A stretch of 64,000 bases of DNA from a virus. Positions within the stretch are counted from its first letter, which is position 1, and every line of letters starts with the position of its first letter. The stretch is from positions 31,474 to 95,473 of IMG/VR virus record IMGVR_UViG_3300042448_001752, one strand, 5' to 3'. Under the pieces are notes generated by a model that saw nothing but the letters and a program-made list of their open reading frames with translations, was not told the origin of the DNA and did not search any database. Position numbers and translations under genes: made by a program. Below, in pieces: positions 36,201-46,400 of the stretch.

Positions 36201-38718
36201 TTCAATTTCTAATACATGGGGTTTTACTAACAGAGTAAAAGTTACTAGTGGTGTTGGTGGGGCGCCTAAATATCATTTAAATCAACCAATTAAACCTGGT
36301 TTTAAAAATATTAGACATAATTTAACAAATAATTTTGATACCGATACTTATAGTGGTCAAAAATTATATTTTGATTCCTTCCATTATCAACCGAGTCCGA
36401 CTGGCCCCGCGGCTTTTAGTGGATTTAATTCTAATTTACAAACTTACTATTCTTCATTAGATAATGGTAGTATGTCGTTCACACCTCAAGTTGGTACTCC
36501 TAGTTTAGAGACTGGTTTTAATTCTGACACAACTTACGGTGTTAATGTTGATGGTAACATTAATTACTTTGCTAGAGAATTTAATTCACAACCAGGTTTA
36601 ATTGACCCAAATACAAATAACTACCTCGCTCCCATAAACCCTTATAATGTTCCAAACACTAATTTTCCCAACACTGTAAGTCGTGGATATTACGATAATG
36701 AAATTATTGAAGGAGGGTCTGGAATGTATTGTCAAACTTTTGTAAGAGCACTTAGCGTAGCGGCAAGTATAGGTGGAACCTACGACTATAAATCATATTA
36801 TTATGCACCAAAATACCCTATTGCTAACATGTCATATAATTTGGGTGGTAGTCGAAAAATAATAATGAGGTCAGATAGATTACCTACATCTACTACATTA
36901 CAAAACAATTTAAATAATAGTTTTGCATTACATAACAATGTTAATTTCTCAGTATATTCAATTAGTGATGATGGTACTTCAGTGCAAGCTCAAGGTGTTG
37001 GTGGCGGCCAATCGGGAAGTATAACGGGTAATACTGCGGACTCATTAAGTGATGGTGAGACGGAACCTCAAATTATTAGTTCAGTTATTGACTCATTCAA
37101 CTGTGGGGCGATGATTAATTTAGACTGTTATAAAGAGGTTAATGGAGAGTTAGTTGTTGATTATACAGGGCCTTGTGGGTATACCTTTTGGAACAAGAAA
37201 CTGGTGACAAAGGGATGTTATACTTTTATAACTACAATTTTTTTATCATTAGTCTCAGACTTTAAATTATTAACCGAGTGGGTTAGTCGTTTATTAATAA
37301 CATTTGCCGCATGTCGAAACGTGTGGGGACATCTGTTCACAAATAATTGGATTAATGGTACTTTATACGCATTTAATTTTAATAATGATGTCACATTTAC
37401 ATCTCCATTATCACCAAATCCAAATCAAGCAAGATATTCTTATTGTGATGATGTGGTTATATTACATAATAATACTAACAATTTTTATTATAGAAGTAGC
37501 CCATGGGACCGAATTGAGTTTATTGGACAAAATAGAGCAACACCAAATACTTTTACTTCGGCATTATTTGGGGGGTATGGTGGAAATATGTATAATTTAT
37601 TATACCCAACGACCATTATGGATTTAGGTCCAAGAAATGATTATTTACAAGATATTGTAATGTCAGATAAATATGATGGATATGTTGCTAATAAATTAAA
37701 ATCAACTACTTTCTCAGATGTTACTGAATTATTAAATTTGTTCGTAATTACTAGGTTGGCTAATTCAAGTTTCTTACAACTATTAATTGGTGGAGGAAAT
37801 GTGTTCTCATATTTTAGTAGAGTTAAAAATATGGTTGATGGGGATTACGCTCAGTCGATTTCAATTAATTCAGAACTTGGAGTTGCACCATTTCAATCGG
37901 CAAATTACCCCGACAGACCTGGACAAGATTCTATTTATATTAATACGCTTTCAGATGATGACCAAGTATTTGGAATATTCTATCAATCAGATACAAGACT
38001 AAGAGATTTAATTAGCCCAAAAAGGACAATTATTGACGATACTGTTCCGGCAACTAATGTGTGCGCGTTTAGTAATATTGAAGTTTCTTCCCAAGACGTT
38101 CCATTTTATCAATGGGAAGTTAGGACAAATAAAGTTGGTTCAAACGATAGTATTTTTGGTAGTCAAGTTAATGGGTGGATGACTGACCCGTTATCTACAA
38201 CTAGTTTCTTTACTAAGAAATATCAAAGTTTAGATAGAATAGAATCAGCGTCAAGATATTTTAGAACTAATTCTACCGCAATGACTAAGTACTTTAAGGG
38301 TTATCTATATAGTGTTGAACCAAAGACCGTTACAGGTGTTTGTAGTATTTTTGGTAATGTTTTAACAATTTATTCTCCCATTCCACAACTTTTACAAGAA
38401 GGGTTTGTATTAAGTGCCGCAGGGATTATTCCAAATACTACGATAATAAGTCAATTAACTGTAGCATTACCAAGTACTGTTGCGGGTGGTTCAGGTACTT
38501 ATCTTATTGATACTCCGCAAAATTTTGTTGGAGGGCCATTTACCGCAGTAGGGTTTATATATAGTGCGGATATTATCACTCAAGACCAAAACACCCCTAA
38601 AGGTAGAGTAATAAACACAGGAGCTCCTTTCTATTTCTATTTTGGTTTGAAGAGAGGTGGTACCGCATTTGATAGATTTGTGATTAAATGGGTCGATACT
38701 AATGATATAACTGCGTAA
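33232..38718 (+). CDS. Giant baseplate-associated protein with internal membrane helices, 1828 aa
   Basis: A very large structural protein downstream of gp25 and gp6, where T4 has gp7. The N-terminus (residues 1-200) includes a carboxypeptidase-regulatory-like beta domain: GVIVGRVSINNGFGIPNAKV and later NDSGDYMIFGVPVGAQ. Residues about 508-580 are a long run of two to three strongly hydrophobic helices (YLLFTIMMFVF, LYVLLLIVHILAFFLMLIG, LAIIAIVVYLVVITICTFI). A Cys cluster follows (YPDCEFCQC). A second hydrophobic stretch lies near residue 1330. Long Asn/Thr/Gly-rich fibre-like regions follow to the end. Membrane helices inside a virion protein suggest it could insert into the host membrane during infection, but this is inference. 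No enzymatic motif is seen. Confidence 0.7.
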   Translation: MSNSYRIRTKPGVDSSIKILIDQEFEYLEILSLKILQSQIYTRQCSDYGVIVGRVSINNGFGIPNAKVSVFIPLDSMDENDPVISELYPYKTLSDLNEDGYRYNLLPYKQQHPGHNPTGTFFTREDVLINPTLIEVYDKYYKYNAITNDSGDYMIFGVPVGAQTVVVDLDLSDIGEFSLAPQDLIRMGITTESQVSGTNFKSSTNLRELPQIITFVRNLEVEPLWGQPEICNLGITRTDFDLSAEFNINITPTAIFMGSLVSSIEEQYVKKSCKPTLTSGALCSLVAGPGEILAIRHTIAQDSNGRPILETIDLESGGQVIDENGTWLVDLPMNLDYVITNEFGEQVISDNPKNGIPTKGRYRFKVKWNQSPSVSADPIKRGYFLVPNIKEYGWKKIGNINVDPLTNNTATALNRDAAQRSYAFSLDWADYGLTGTSMGNQMIDEAIRCEDKFYEFQYNKVYTVSQLITQYRNGYGNWRIIAIKDILDSDVKCSSDNNKFPTNDAVYRFDLIYLLFTIMMFVFRPILYVLLLIVHILAFFLMLIGPILAIIAIVVYLVVITICTFINGVIWVINGIPFVSLDYLDCPDVKDIKETVNLLLNLYKKFTNLRLPNLSYPDCEFCQCTDGDAIVIDNADYPDAVANVAQTAQEAGANAVLSPFELSTSYNAASPYNTDNLVYEQLFAGTSLGNANQANNPLTPQTRAPKLIPVSGGVSNQGNDYEFTTSLTQAERLNLFNTKAKFFRNDINNNPGGGVNIINVSFNPNDIGVTHQDNVIVLMVDPSAAETFLPGNLITFQDPANSTDPNMTGFTSINDYGTTSSTGTTVNNKPGSTSNVGNITVQYADYTNGNGPALTKTYTSQQADNDAQYAKFPMDVEYFQVITAQTYSDYFTICNQPGSFGAYHGLINRFINNHMKFNRIYGKSFGSGFWINELNINYPGAFPLIKPSLYFPEFNEQIVVFLVRGVDPYSTRSNCEYDLSVLYGDVVTASSISNTWGFTNRVKVTSGVGGAPKYHLNQPIKPGFKNIRHNLTNNFDTDTYSGQKLYFDSFHYQPSPTGPAAFSGFNSNLQTYYSSLDNGSMSFTPQVGTPSLETGFNSDTTYGVNVDGNINYFAREFNSQPGLIDPNTNNYLAPINPYNVPNTNFPNTVSRGYYDNEIIEGGSGMYCQTFVRALSVAASIGGTYDYKSYYYAPKYPIANMSYNLGGSRKIIMRSDRLPTSTTLQNNLNNSFALHNNVNFSVYSISDDGTSVQAQGVGGGQSGSITGNTADSLSDGETEPQIISSVIDSFNCGAMINLDCYKEVNGELVVDYTGPCGYTFWNKKLVTKGCYTFITTIFLSLVSDFKLLTEWVSRLLITFAACRNVWGHLFTNNWINGTLYAFNFNNDVTFTSPLSPNPNQARYSYCDDVVILHNNTNNFYYRSSPWDRIEFIGQNRATPNTFTSALFGGYGGNMYNLLYPTTIMDLGPRNDYLQDIVMSDKYDGYVANKLKSTTFSDVTELLNLFVITRLANSSFLQLLIGGGNVFSYFSRVKNMVDGDYAQSISINSELGVAPFQSANYPDRPGQDSIYINTLSDDDQVFGIFYQSDTRLRDLISPKRTIIDDTVPATNVCAFSNIEVSSQDVPFYQWEVRTNKVGSNDSIFGSQVNGWMTDPLSTTSFFTKKYQSLDRIESASRYFRTNSTAMTKYFKGYLYSVEPKTVTGVCSIFGNVLTIYSPIPQLLQEGFVLSAAGIIPNTTIISQLTVALPSTVAGGSGTYLIDTPQNFVGGPFTAVGFIYSADIITQDQNTPKGRVINTGAPFYFYFGLKRGGTAFDRFVIKWVDTNDITA

Positions 38719-38719
38719 T

Positions 38720-40516
38720 ATGGGGAATAGAATAGATACTCGAGTAGTTTTAGGGTCATTAAGGTACAAGTCGGCACCTGACACAAACCTAATGTTTAAT
38801 GTACCTTTAGTTCAAACTAATAAGGAGAATATTGAATTTGATAGGAATATTAATATTGACTTACAACAAGTTTTTGATGATGAAAGACAAAAATCCGATA
38901 CATTTAGACCTGCGTGCAAGTTCTCATTATTATTTAACAATTCTTATAGTGGGTCAACTAATTACGTACCATTAGAAAATAATTTATATTATGTTAACGC
39001 TGTTGCAGCTGCTAAACTACAATGTGGGTATAATCCACAAACTGTTCTTTGGTCAGGGTTTCCACAATATAATGAGTTTGACTTTGTTCGCACAGATTAT
39101 AATGTCCCAGGATATACTCAACCACCCAATAATCATATTACTTTTATACCTAAAAGTGCTTCAAGTTATAATTGGAATTTTTTTGTTAGTTATGCTTATG
39201 ATAATGATTTTACAAAACCATTAGAGGCTATTGACCAAAAAAGTGGACAATTATTACAATGGATTTCTGGTGGAGGAATACCATTTATAATTAATAACAC
39301 AACATTTAATGGACAAAATTTAGTATCATTTAGATGTCCGGTAAAACATGGTTTATCTATTGGTGAGCACGTAAAACTTAACTTCAGTTACATTGGAATT
39401 GACACATTTCAAGTATATTCATTAGGAGACCAAAAATCGGGGAGTGAAGAATACATATTCAATATATATAACGTTGGGTTTACTGGCGCTGTTTTTGTTA
39501 ATAATAAAAAAGGTTTTTTTAAAAGAATTATTGATATTGAAAATCCTAATGATACTACCTCACAATATTATGTTAGAAGACATAAATTATTAACTAACTC
39601 GCAAGACGCGGTATTAGTTAACGCAGGATTTGACCAAAATATTTTTGGTAATAAAAAGAAATTTGAAAGTAGTGGATTTACGCCAAATCGAGTTGCTAGG
39701 GTTTCAACTAAAGAAGGCTCGCAATCATATACACTATCTTTTAATAAAGACATAAATATTAATCCTATTAGAGATAATCAAAAACGACCTATAAGTGAGT
39801 TATTTTTCACTGTCATTTGGAAAGGTTATTTTGGATTAATGTTTGGTACTAAAAAAAATCCAAATGACTATTTAGGTCTTAAACAAGGTTATGAATTTAA
39901 TTTACCGGTTGACCCCGCAAACAATCAACCTAGTTCTTGGTGGGAGAACCTAAACAGTTTATCCGACACAACATTTCCTGTTGGTTTTTATAACACACCA
40001 CTTGGTGCTGGTTTAGGGCCTAATTCAGGGCCAATACCATTTACCTATATTGAATCGTTAAAACAAAATGATATTTTAGATGGGGATTTGTGTGAGTGGA
40101 ATGAATCGGAACAAAAAGAAAGAGTTATCTCAAAATTATATCATAAGTACAGATTTAACCCATTTGTATTAAGTGTGACAGAACCACAACAATCACCCTC
40201 AAACATGTTTGGGTATTATTATCAACCTCATTACCCAATAAAGATTAGGGATTATTCTGATTATATTGAAACGGGTAGTAAACAATTAACTGAGGGTATC
40301 CCTGACTATGCGTTTTATTCGCAAAAAACCGATTCATTTATTTGGAGAGATATATACCAATATGGTTTTATTAATAATGGTATTGGGGTTAATTACCCAT
40401 TTATTAATGGTACCCATTACCCTTATAATTATAATATTTTTAGAATAATTCCGGAAGGAAGTAATTATGGTATAGAAGGATTAACAACTGACCCTATTAT
40501 CGATGGATGTGAGTAA
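38720..40516 (+). CDS. Structural protein of unknown function, 598 aa
   Basis: Not assigned. It begins 1 base after the preceding stop and its end overlaps the next gene by 14 bases, so it belongs to the same late operon. The sequence is rich in Asn, Tyr, Phe and Gly with strand-like stretches (for example ISELFFTVIWKGYFGLMFG near residue 370) and few charges, typical of phage baseplate or fibre proteins. No membrane helix, Cys cluster or catalytic motif stands out. Confidence 0.7.
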   Translation: MGNRIDTRVVLGSLRYKSAPDTNLMFNVPLVQTNKENIEFDRNINIDLQQVFDDERQKSDTFRPACKFSLLFNNSYSGSTNYVPLENNLYYVNAVAAAKLQCGYNPQTVLWSGFPQYNEFDFVRTDYNVPGYTQPPNNHITFIPKSASSYNWNFFVSYAYDNDFTKPLEAIDQKSGQLLQWISGGGIPFIINNTTFNGQNLVSFRCPVKHGLSIGEHVKLNFSYIGIDTFQVYSLGDQKSGSEEYIFNIYNVGFTGAVFVNNKKGFFKRIIDIENPNDTTSQYYVRRHKLLTNSQDAVLVNAGFDQNIFGNKKKFESSGFTPNRVARVSTKEGSQSYTLSFNKDININPIRDNQKRPISELFFTVIWKGYFGLMFGTKKNPNDYLGLKQGYEFNLPVDPANNQPSSWWENLNSLSDTTFPVGFYNTPLGAGLGPNSGPIPFTYIESLKQNDILDGDLCEWNESEQKERVISKLYHKYRFNPFVLSVTEPQQSPSNMFGYYYQPHYPIKIRDYSDYIETGSKQLTEGIPDYAFYSQKTDSFIWRDIYQYGFINNGIGVNYPFINGTHYPYNYNIFRIIPEGSNYGIEGLTTDPIIDGCE

Positions 40517-41318
40517 CAAATATAAATTTATATTACCGACAACGGATAAATATATTAATTTGCCAATAGAACTTAAATGGGATTTTTATGGTAGAGACGA
40601 TAGTATTGAAATTTTCCAAGAAGAAGTTGTTGAAGATATCATAGGAGTTCCTGATGATTTTGAGATTTTAAGATTTGCCCACGATACTTACAGATTTGGA
40701 AACTCTTTTGAAGATACTAAAATAAATTATGAATTTAATTTCTATAACGGTAACCCAAATACTGTTGGAACCTCAACAATTGCGAATTGGGTATGTAGTT
40801 ATTTACCTGAAGGGTTTTCAGCGACAGAAGTTTATTATTATGAAAAACCTTTTACCAAATCATTTTTTAAGTTAGATTTTTATGATAGTAATAGTGGTAC
40901 AAATCAAACTAATTATTTTACTGTGATTTTACCCGTTCAACAGGGTCTTACTGAAAGTGTTAGTATTTCACCCATAAAACCAAACGTTGATATTAAAATA
41001 CCTTCACAATTTTTAGATTATGTTGGGGACAAAGAAGGATTTTTTTTTTATTGGTTGAGAAAAAAAGAATTTATTGATATTAGTACGTTTTATATGTCCG
41101 CAAAATTTTTTGATGCCAGATTAGGTGTATTTGTTAAAATGATGACAGTACCACAATCCACGTTACCTAATGTCTTTTTATTTAATGGTGAAGATAAGTT
41201 TTATTATAAAGTTGTTTTAAACTCTGTTAATCAAACCTATAGAATTTTTAACATTTCTAACGGACTTAGAGTTGGTGAGGGAACCCCCATAAAATGGTAT
41301 GAATATGTAAACCCATAA
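40503..41318 (+). CDS. Structural protein of unknown function, 271 aa
   Basis: Not assigned. It overlaps the previous gene by 14 bases and is followed by the next ATG after 1 base, so translation is probably coupled. It is an aromatic-rich, strand-rich protein (YYYEKPFTKSFFKLDFYDS, GFFFYWLRKKEF) with a C-terminal half that looks like a small beta domain. A baseplate or fibre-attachment role fits the context. Confidence 0.7.
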   Translation: MDVSNKYKFILPTTDKYINLPIELKWDFYGRDDSIEIFQEEVVEDIIGVPDDFEILRFAHDTYRFGNSFEDTKINYEFNFYNGNPNTVGTSTIANWVCSYLPEGFSATEVYYYEKPFTKSFFKLDFYDSNSGTNQTNYFTVILPVQQGLTESVSISPIKPNVDIKIPSQFLDYVGDKEGFFFYWLRKKEFIDISTFYMSAKFFDARLGVFVKMMTVPQSTLPNVFLFNGEDKFYYKVVLNSVNQTYRIFNISNGLRVGEGTPIKWYEYVNP

Positions 41319-41319
41319 T

Positions 41320-42498
41320 ATGGATAATAGAATTTATTATATAAAAATATCTCCAGAAGTTATTAAAAACGATATCTTCAAGGTTAATATATACTCACCT
41401 TATACCGAAGATATTGAGATACCCTTTTGTTGTGATATATATACCCAGCAAGTTACAAAATATGTGACAGGACATACATATGTGTATTCATCCATGACTG
41501 AAATTTTATCAGGTGGAACCAACGGGGATTCAATCTTAACAGGACTTACGGTTCCAATTATGTTAACTGAGAATACGGTTGATTTGGGGTATTATTCAGT
41601 TTTTGATGGAATGGTGTTACAACAGGAAACTATGACTAATTTTTTGTTTTCTGCGACAACAACATTCCCTAACGTATATTATTTTTATAATACTTCCGAT
41701 ACCGAGTTTAAAAAATATTTAGAATTTTCAAATTATTATGTTGATTGGGGTGACGGAACGCCAATACAAACAATAACAACAAACGCGCCAAATTATTACC
41801 AACACACTTACTCAACAATTGGGGAATTTACTATTATTATGTCAGGAATGAGTCCATGGGGTTCAAATATTGTTAAAAAAACAGTTGAAGTTCCATTTAC
41901 TAACATTGTAATAACTAATCCTAATGGTACCGCTTATTTTACACCTGCGGGTGGTAGTTGGAGTGGGACTATGTTTAATTATGATTACATTTTTAGTGGT
42001 GATGCTAGTTGTGACGCACAAATAATGGACATTACAAATTTTACCACAGTCCCTTTTATTGTTACAGGGTACACTAAATCTTCTGTTAGCGATTTAGAAG
42101 TGTACGGAAATAAATATATTTTGTTTGGTGGAAAATATAATATAGGTGTTCAAATAACTGGCACATCGGGAAACATTGGAACATATTGGGGACCACACCT
42201 AACAGAACCATACACTGCATATACAATTAATGGAATGAATTACTATGATTATAGTGATGGTACTACAGTATTTGCGGTTGAGTCTTCGGGATTAACTCAA
42301 GATATGTTAATTTGTTCTGCAATTACAAAAAATGAGGTATTGATAAATGTAATTGATGAGGCTGAAGTTCAAAGTAATGTTTTTGTTGAACGAGGTAAAC
42401 TATCTGGTTTGGAACGAATTGAAAGATTGGGGGAAATTGATAATATAGGTGACCTTGAAAAATACGGATATGAATTTTTTAATATAATAAAAATATAA
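41320..42498 (+). CDS. PKD-domain structural protein, 392 aa
   Basis: Residues about 135-190 form a PKD-like immunoglobulin-type domain: YYVDWGDGTPIQTITT then YYQHTYSTIGEFTIIMSG, with the diagnostic WGDG and the Tyr-x-x-x-G strand. PKD domains in surface proteins often hold other domains apart or bind carbohydrate. The flanks are strand-rich and unassigned; the last 60 residues are more helical (RGKLSGLERIERLGEIDNIG) and could anchor the protein. Placed in the fibre/wedge operon, it is probably a virion surface component. Confidence 0.7.
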   Translation: MDNRIYYIKISPEVIKNDIFKVNIYSPYTEDIEIPFCCDIYTQQVTKYVTGHTYVYSSMTEILSGGTNGDSILTGLTVPIMLTENTVDLGYYSVFDGMVLQQETMTNFLFSATTTFPNVYYFYNTSDTEFKKYLEFSNYYVDWGDGTPIQTITTNAPNYYQHTYSTIGEFTIIMSGMSPWGSNIVKKTVEVPFTNIVITNPNGTAYFTPAGGSWSGTMFNYDYIFSGDASCDAQIMDITNFTTVPFIVTGYTKSSVSDLEVYGNKYILFGGKYNIGVQITGTSGNIGTYWGPHLTEPYTAYTINGMNYYDYSDGTTVFAVESSGLTQDMLICSAITKNEVLINVIDEAEVQSNVFVERGKLSGLERIERLGEIDNIGDLEKYGYEFFNIIKI

Positions 42499-42504
42499 TA
42501 TGGA

Positions 42505-42512
42505 TATTTATT
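42505..42512 (+). promoter_or_regulatory. TATTTATT variant upstream of the 302-aa gene
   Basis: A TATTTATT, one base from the recurring TATTTATA element, in the 85-base gap before the ATG at 42584. The gap also contains a 10-codon open frame from ATG at 42500 that I do not regard as a gene. The T at the last position and the 71-base distance make this weaker than the others. Confidence 0.2.
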
Positions 42513-42583
42513 GTTATAAAAATTTGTGGTAAATGTGGGATAGAAAAAGAAAAAAATAATAAAATATTAATAAATAATTAAAA

Positions 42584-43492
42584 ATGGCAACAGGAACGTA
42601 CGGTACAATTAGACCAGCGGATGTCTCTCCCGAAGATGTGGAAATCATCTTAAATTACACACCATCAAGGGATGAAACAGATAATTTTATCTTAACTAAG
42701 TTAAATGCGACATCAATCTTAAGACCATACTTTAATAACAATGATACTGGTGGTAACCCTAATATTGAAATATTGGGTGGTTTATATAATTTAAGGTTAC
42801 CTTCAGACCAATTTAATAAAATTGGTATCTATACCTTAATGGTTAGACCGGCCCAAATAAGAACAAGAATACTTGATTGTGGTGTTCTATCGGCATTACC
42901 AAATGTTAAAGGGTTAGTTATTGATTTAAATGACGTGCCAACTCAGTTTAGAAATAAATTTGTTAATCAAGGATTGGTTGGTTTTAGAATTGAATATTTA
43001 AATTCTGACGGAACTAAAGTACCTAATTTTTTTAGATTAATAACTTCATCATTTTTTTGTGAACCAGTTGTTCAAAACTTAACTAATACTTCTCAAAAAG
43101 CTATTAGATATAGGTATACTGATAATAATACAAATTTAATTTTTTGTACTGTTTCACCATCATCATCACCTACTAATAAGCCAAATGCAACACCGTATAT
43201 TGGGCAACCTGACCAAGATATCATTATTACAAATACTTTCTTTAATCCAATAACATTGGATATTGAAATTGCTGAACACGATTTCTCAACATTGGCAATT
43301 GCATTGTTTGGTAATCAAACTAAGTCTATGGATGATGGTATCTACACATTATACGATACTCAAAATAACATATACAGACAATACAATTTATATGAAATTA
43401 GAGACCAATTTAATGAATTACTTTATGAGGTTAGACAAGATAGGGGAAATAATATTGACTTCAGTAAAAACTTTACAAATATAACGCAATAA
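42584..43492 (+). CDS. Structural protein of unknown function, 302 aa
   Basis: Not assigned. It has an ordered start (IRPADVSPEDVEIILNYTPS), a central strand-rich region with LYNLRLPSDQFNKIGIYTLMV and IRTRILDCGVLSALP, and a C-terminal helix (YLYEIRDQFNELLYEVRQD-like). Its stop overlaps the start of the next gene by one base (TAATG), so the two are translationally coupled. T4 gp8 (334 aa) would be near gp7 in such an operon, but I see no clear match to it. Confidence 0.7.
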   Translation: MATGTYGTIRPADVSPEDVEIILNYTPSRDETDNFILTKLNATSILRPYFNNNDTGGNPNIEILGGLYNLRLPSDQFNKIGIYTLMVRPAQIRTRILDCGVLSALPNVKGLVIDLNDVPTQFRNKFVNQGLVGFRIEYLNSDGTKVPNFFRLITSSFFCEPVVQNLTNTSQKAIRYRYTDNNTNLIFCTVSPSSSPTNKPNATPYIGQPDQDIIITNTFFNPITLDIEIAEHDFSTLAIALFGNQTKSMDDGIYTLYDTQNNIYRQYNLYEIRDQFNELLYEVRQDRGNNIDFSKNFTNITQ

Positions 43493-46400
43493 TGGCCGTT
43501 ACAAAATATACTTGCCCACCTCAGTCCGCTTCAGGAGCTGGTACCTTTTCCGATAATTTAGTTGGATTCCAATTAGTTACTGGTGGAGGTTTAACGCAAG
43601 GAAATTTTGAATTTGTTAGTTCTATTAATGAAAAAACAAATAGAACCTTTAATACGGGTAATTTCTCAGACCCTATCAGTTTAGATAGTATGGGTGTTAG
43701 TGGTGTGGTACAATCTAAATCTATTTTTGAAAATAACTTTAAGGTTTATCCTAATTTTGACATGAGTCAAATTACCAACTTCACATTATATGGGTCGATG
43801 GTTAAACGTATTTCAGTTTCGGTTGAAACCATTATTAGTAAGTTCCCTGCGGCATTAGAGTCGACATTCATGGGGACTAACTATGTGACAGGTGCAACCG
43901 CAACTAACATTTTATTTAATTCGGTTTACGATGAGACCGTTTTTGATTTGGACGTTTCAAAATTAAGAAATCCATTTGATATTGACTTTTCGGTTAACTC
44001 AACAAGAAATTTAGAATTAAAAGAAATTAGTGTATCTCCATTAAGAGATATGACAATCCAATATGCTAAGTATTCCTTATACGTCAATGGGGTTGGATAT
44101 GATGTTAAATCTTTAACACCAACAACCAATACTTCTAGTGGAATATTACAAATATCCGTTAGTGGAAACCCTTTTTCAGGGCAAAGTATTGTATATTATA
44201 GTTTTGTTATTCGGCCTAACGACTATGAGGTTACTAAAATATTTAATGAAGATTTAGATGAAGTTGAAAATTTCTTATTAAATAGAAGTGTAACACCAAT
44301 TTATACCGCAACATTCCAAGTACCAAGAGAATCTGAAGATGGTACATATTACACCTCAAATCAACCAATTACATGGCCATTGTATGGTGAGTGGAATATT
44401 GATATTATAACCAAATCATTTGAAAATTATTTAATACAATTAAATGAAGTTAGTGAGTATTTTGACATTTATACAACAAATTTAGTCTCAAGATTTTTAA
44501 TTACAGGTTCATTTAAAGAATTTGACACCGTAACTCAAAAAATGGAAAAAGTTCTACAGATTTATGGTAGAAGTTTTGATGAAACTAAAAAATTCATAGA
44601 CGCTTTAGCATTTATGACTTCGGTTAATTATAATGTTGGTAATGATATACCGTCACAATTATTAAAAAATTTAGCACAAACATTAGGTTGGGGAATTAAC
44701 ATTTCACCAATAACCGAGGATGATTTTTTAGGTTCTGTGTTTGGTCAAAAAAATAAAGACAATTCACAATTTACAGGAACGTCACAAAAACAAACTCCCG
44801 ATGAATTAAATTATCAGTATTACAGAAATTTAGTATTAAATTCCGCTTACTTATTTAAATCTAAAGGAACAAGAAAATCAATTGAAGTTTTAATGAGATT
44901 GGTTGGTGCTCCTGAAGCCTTAGTTGAATTTAATGAATATGTTTATGTTGCTGACCAAAAAATTAATTTAGAACAGTTTGATACACAATTCTATAATATT
45001 TCTGGAGGGACATACATTCAAGAATTACCGACTTACGAACAAGGTAATACATTTAACATTATGGGAGTTACCTATACAGGTTTTACTACTCAAACAACAA
45101 TTCAGGATGTTAATATTAACCGAGGGGAATACCCTATGGATTTTTATGGATATCCACAAGCACCTATCGACACTGAAAATTACTTTTTTCAGATAGGTAG
45201 CGGTTGGTTTGAACAAACACCAAAACACAGAGCTCCTGAACAAGTTGATTTAAATAATAGTGTATTCACAGGTTCTAACCCTAATTATCAAACAACTTTA
45301 ATACCTTATTCATACGGTCAAGAATATCTTAATAGATTTAGGGACTTCCCATTTATGACATTAGGTTATAATTTGAGCGCAGTTCCTGATAATAATAAAA
45401 GTTGGACTGATAATGAAGTTGGAATAAGAAGTAATTTAGATGGAGGGATTAATGCTCGTTATTTTGTCGATGATGAAAGATTAGTATTAAATGTTAAAAA
45501 TGTTGATTTATTTTTAAATCCTGCTCAAGGTATCGTATATGACGTATGGTACATGTCTAGACAATATAATTACCCAATCCCAAATCAAGGTTTAAATTAT
45601 GTGGCACCAACTTATTGTAACCCACACCCAAATATCGAGTATCCACAAAGAGGTGGTGTGGATTGGACTGAAATCAACCCACAACCAAAAAGAAAAACAT
45701 TCTTTGAGTTTGCTCAAACATTTTGGCAAAATACTATTAATGTTAGAAACAGACAATATGCTACAGATGGTAAAACAAGTGGTTATCCAACTTTATCTTC
45801 TATTTTTTGGAAGTATTTAGAGTCTCAAAAGACAATAAATATACCTAACGATAATTTCACATATCAAACAATGATTGACTACGTGAATGGTATGGGGGAT
45901 TATTGGATTAGACTTGTTGAACAAATGATTCCTGCAACAACTATTTGGAACACTGGTGTTAAGTATGAAAATTCAATATTTCATAGGCAAAAATTTGTTT
46001 GGAGAAGACAAGAGTGTTGTAAATTTATACCAGTACCATGTAAACCATGTTCATTAACCTCAAACATATATCGATATGATTGTAATATACAATCAGTTGA
46101 ATGTGGTGTGTATCCTTGGTATGGAAGTTCTACTATTAATAGTTTTAATGCGGTTTTAGGTCAAGCGCTTAATAACTATCTTACTGCTAATGGTTATACC
46201 TTAAATGACTGTTTATTAAATACTTTAACAACTAATTGGTTTGTAGAAATAAAAATTAATGACTCAACTGTTATTCAATACCCATTTTTTGATGGAATTG
46301 GTTATACCAATATAAGTTTAAGCTCGCCACAACCAAATGATTGGGATTCCGCATTATTAATAGCATTAAATGATTTAACAATTTACGGATATGACTATTA

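Noticed and set aside
37932-37939. Exact TATTTATA inside the 1828-aa gene (similarly 46425-46432 in the 1006-aa gene)
   Set aside because: Within coding sequence; the second could serve the adhesin gene 80 bases downstream, but chance is as likely in AT-rich DNA.
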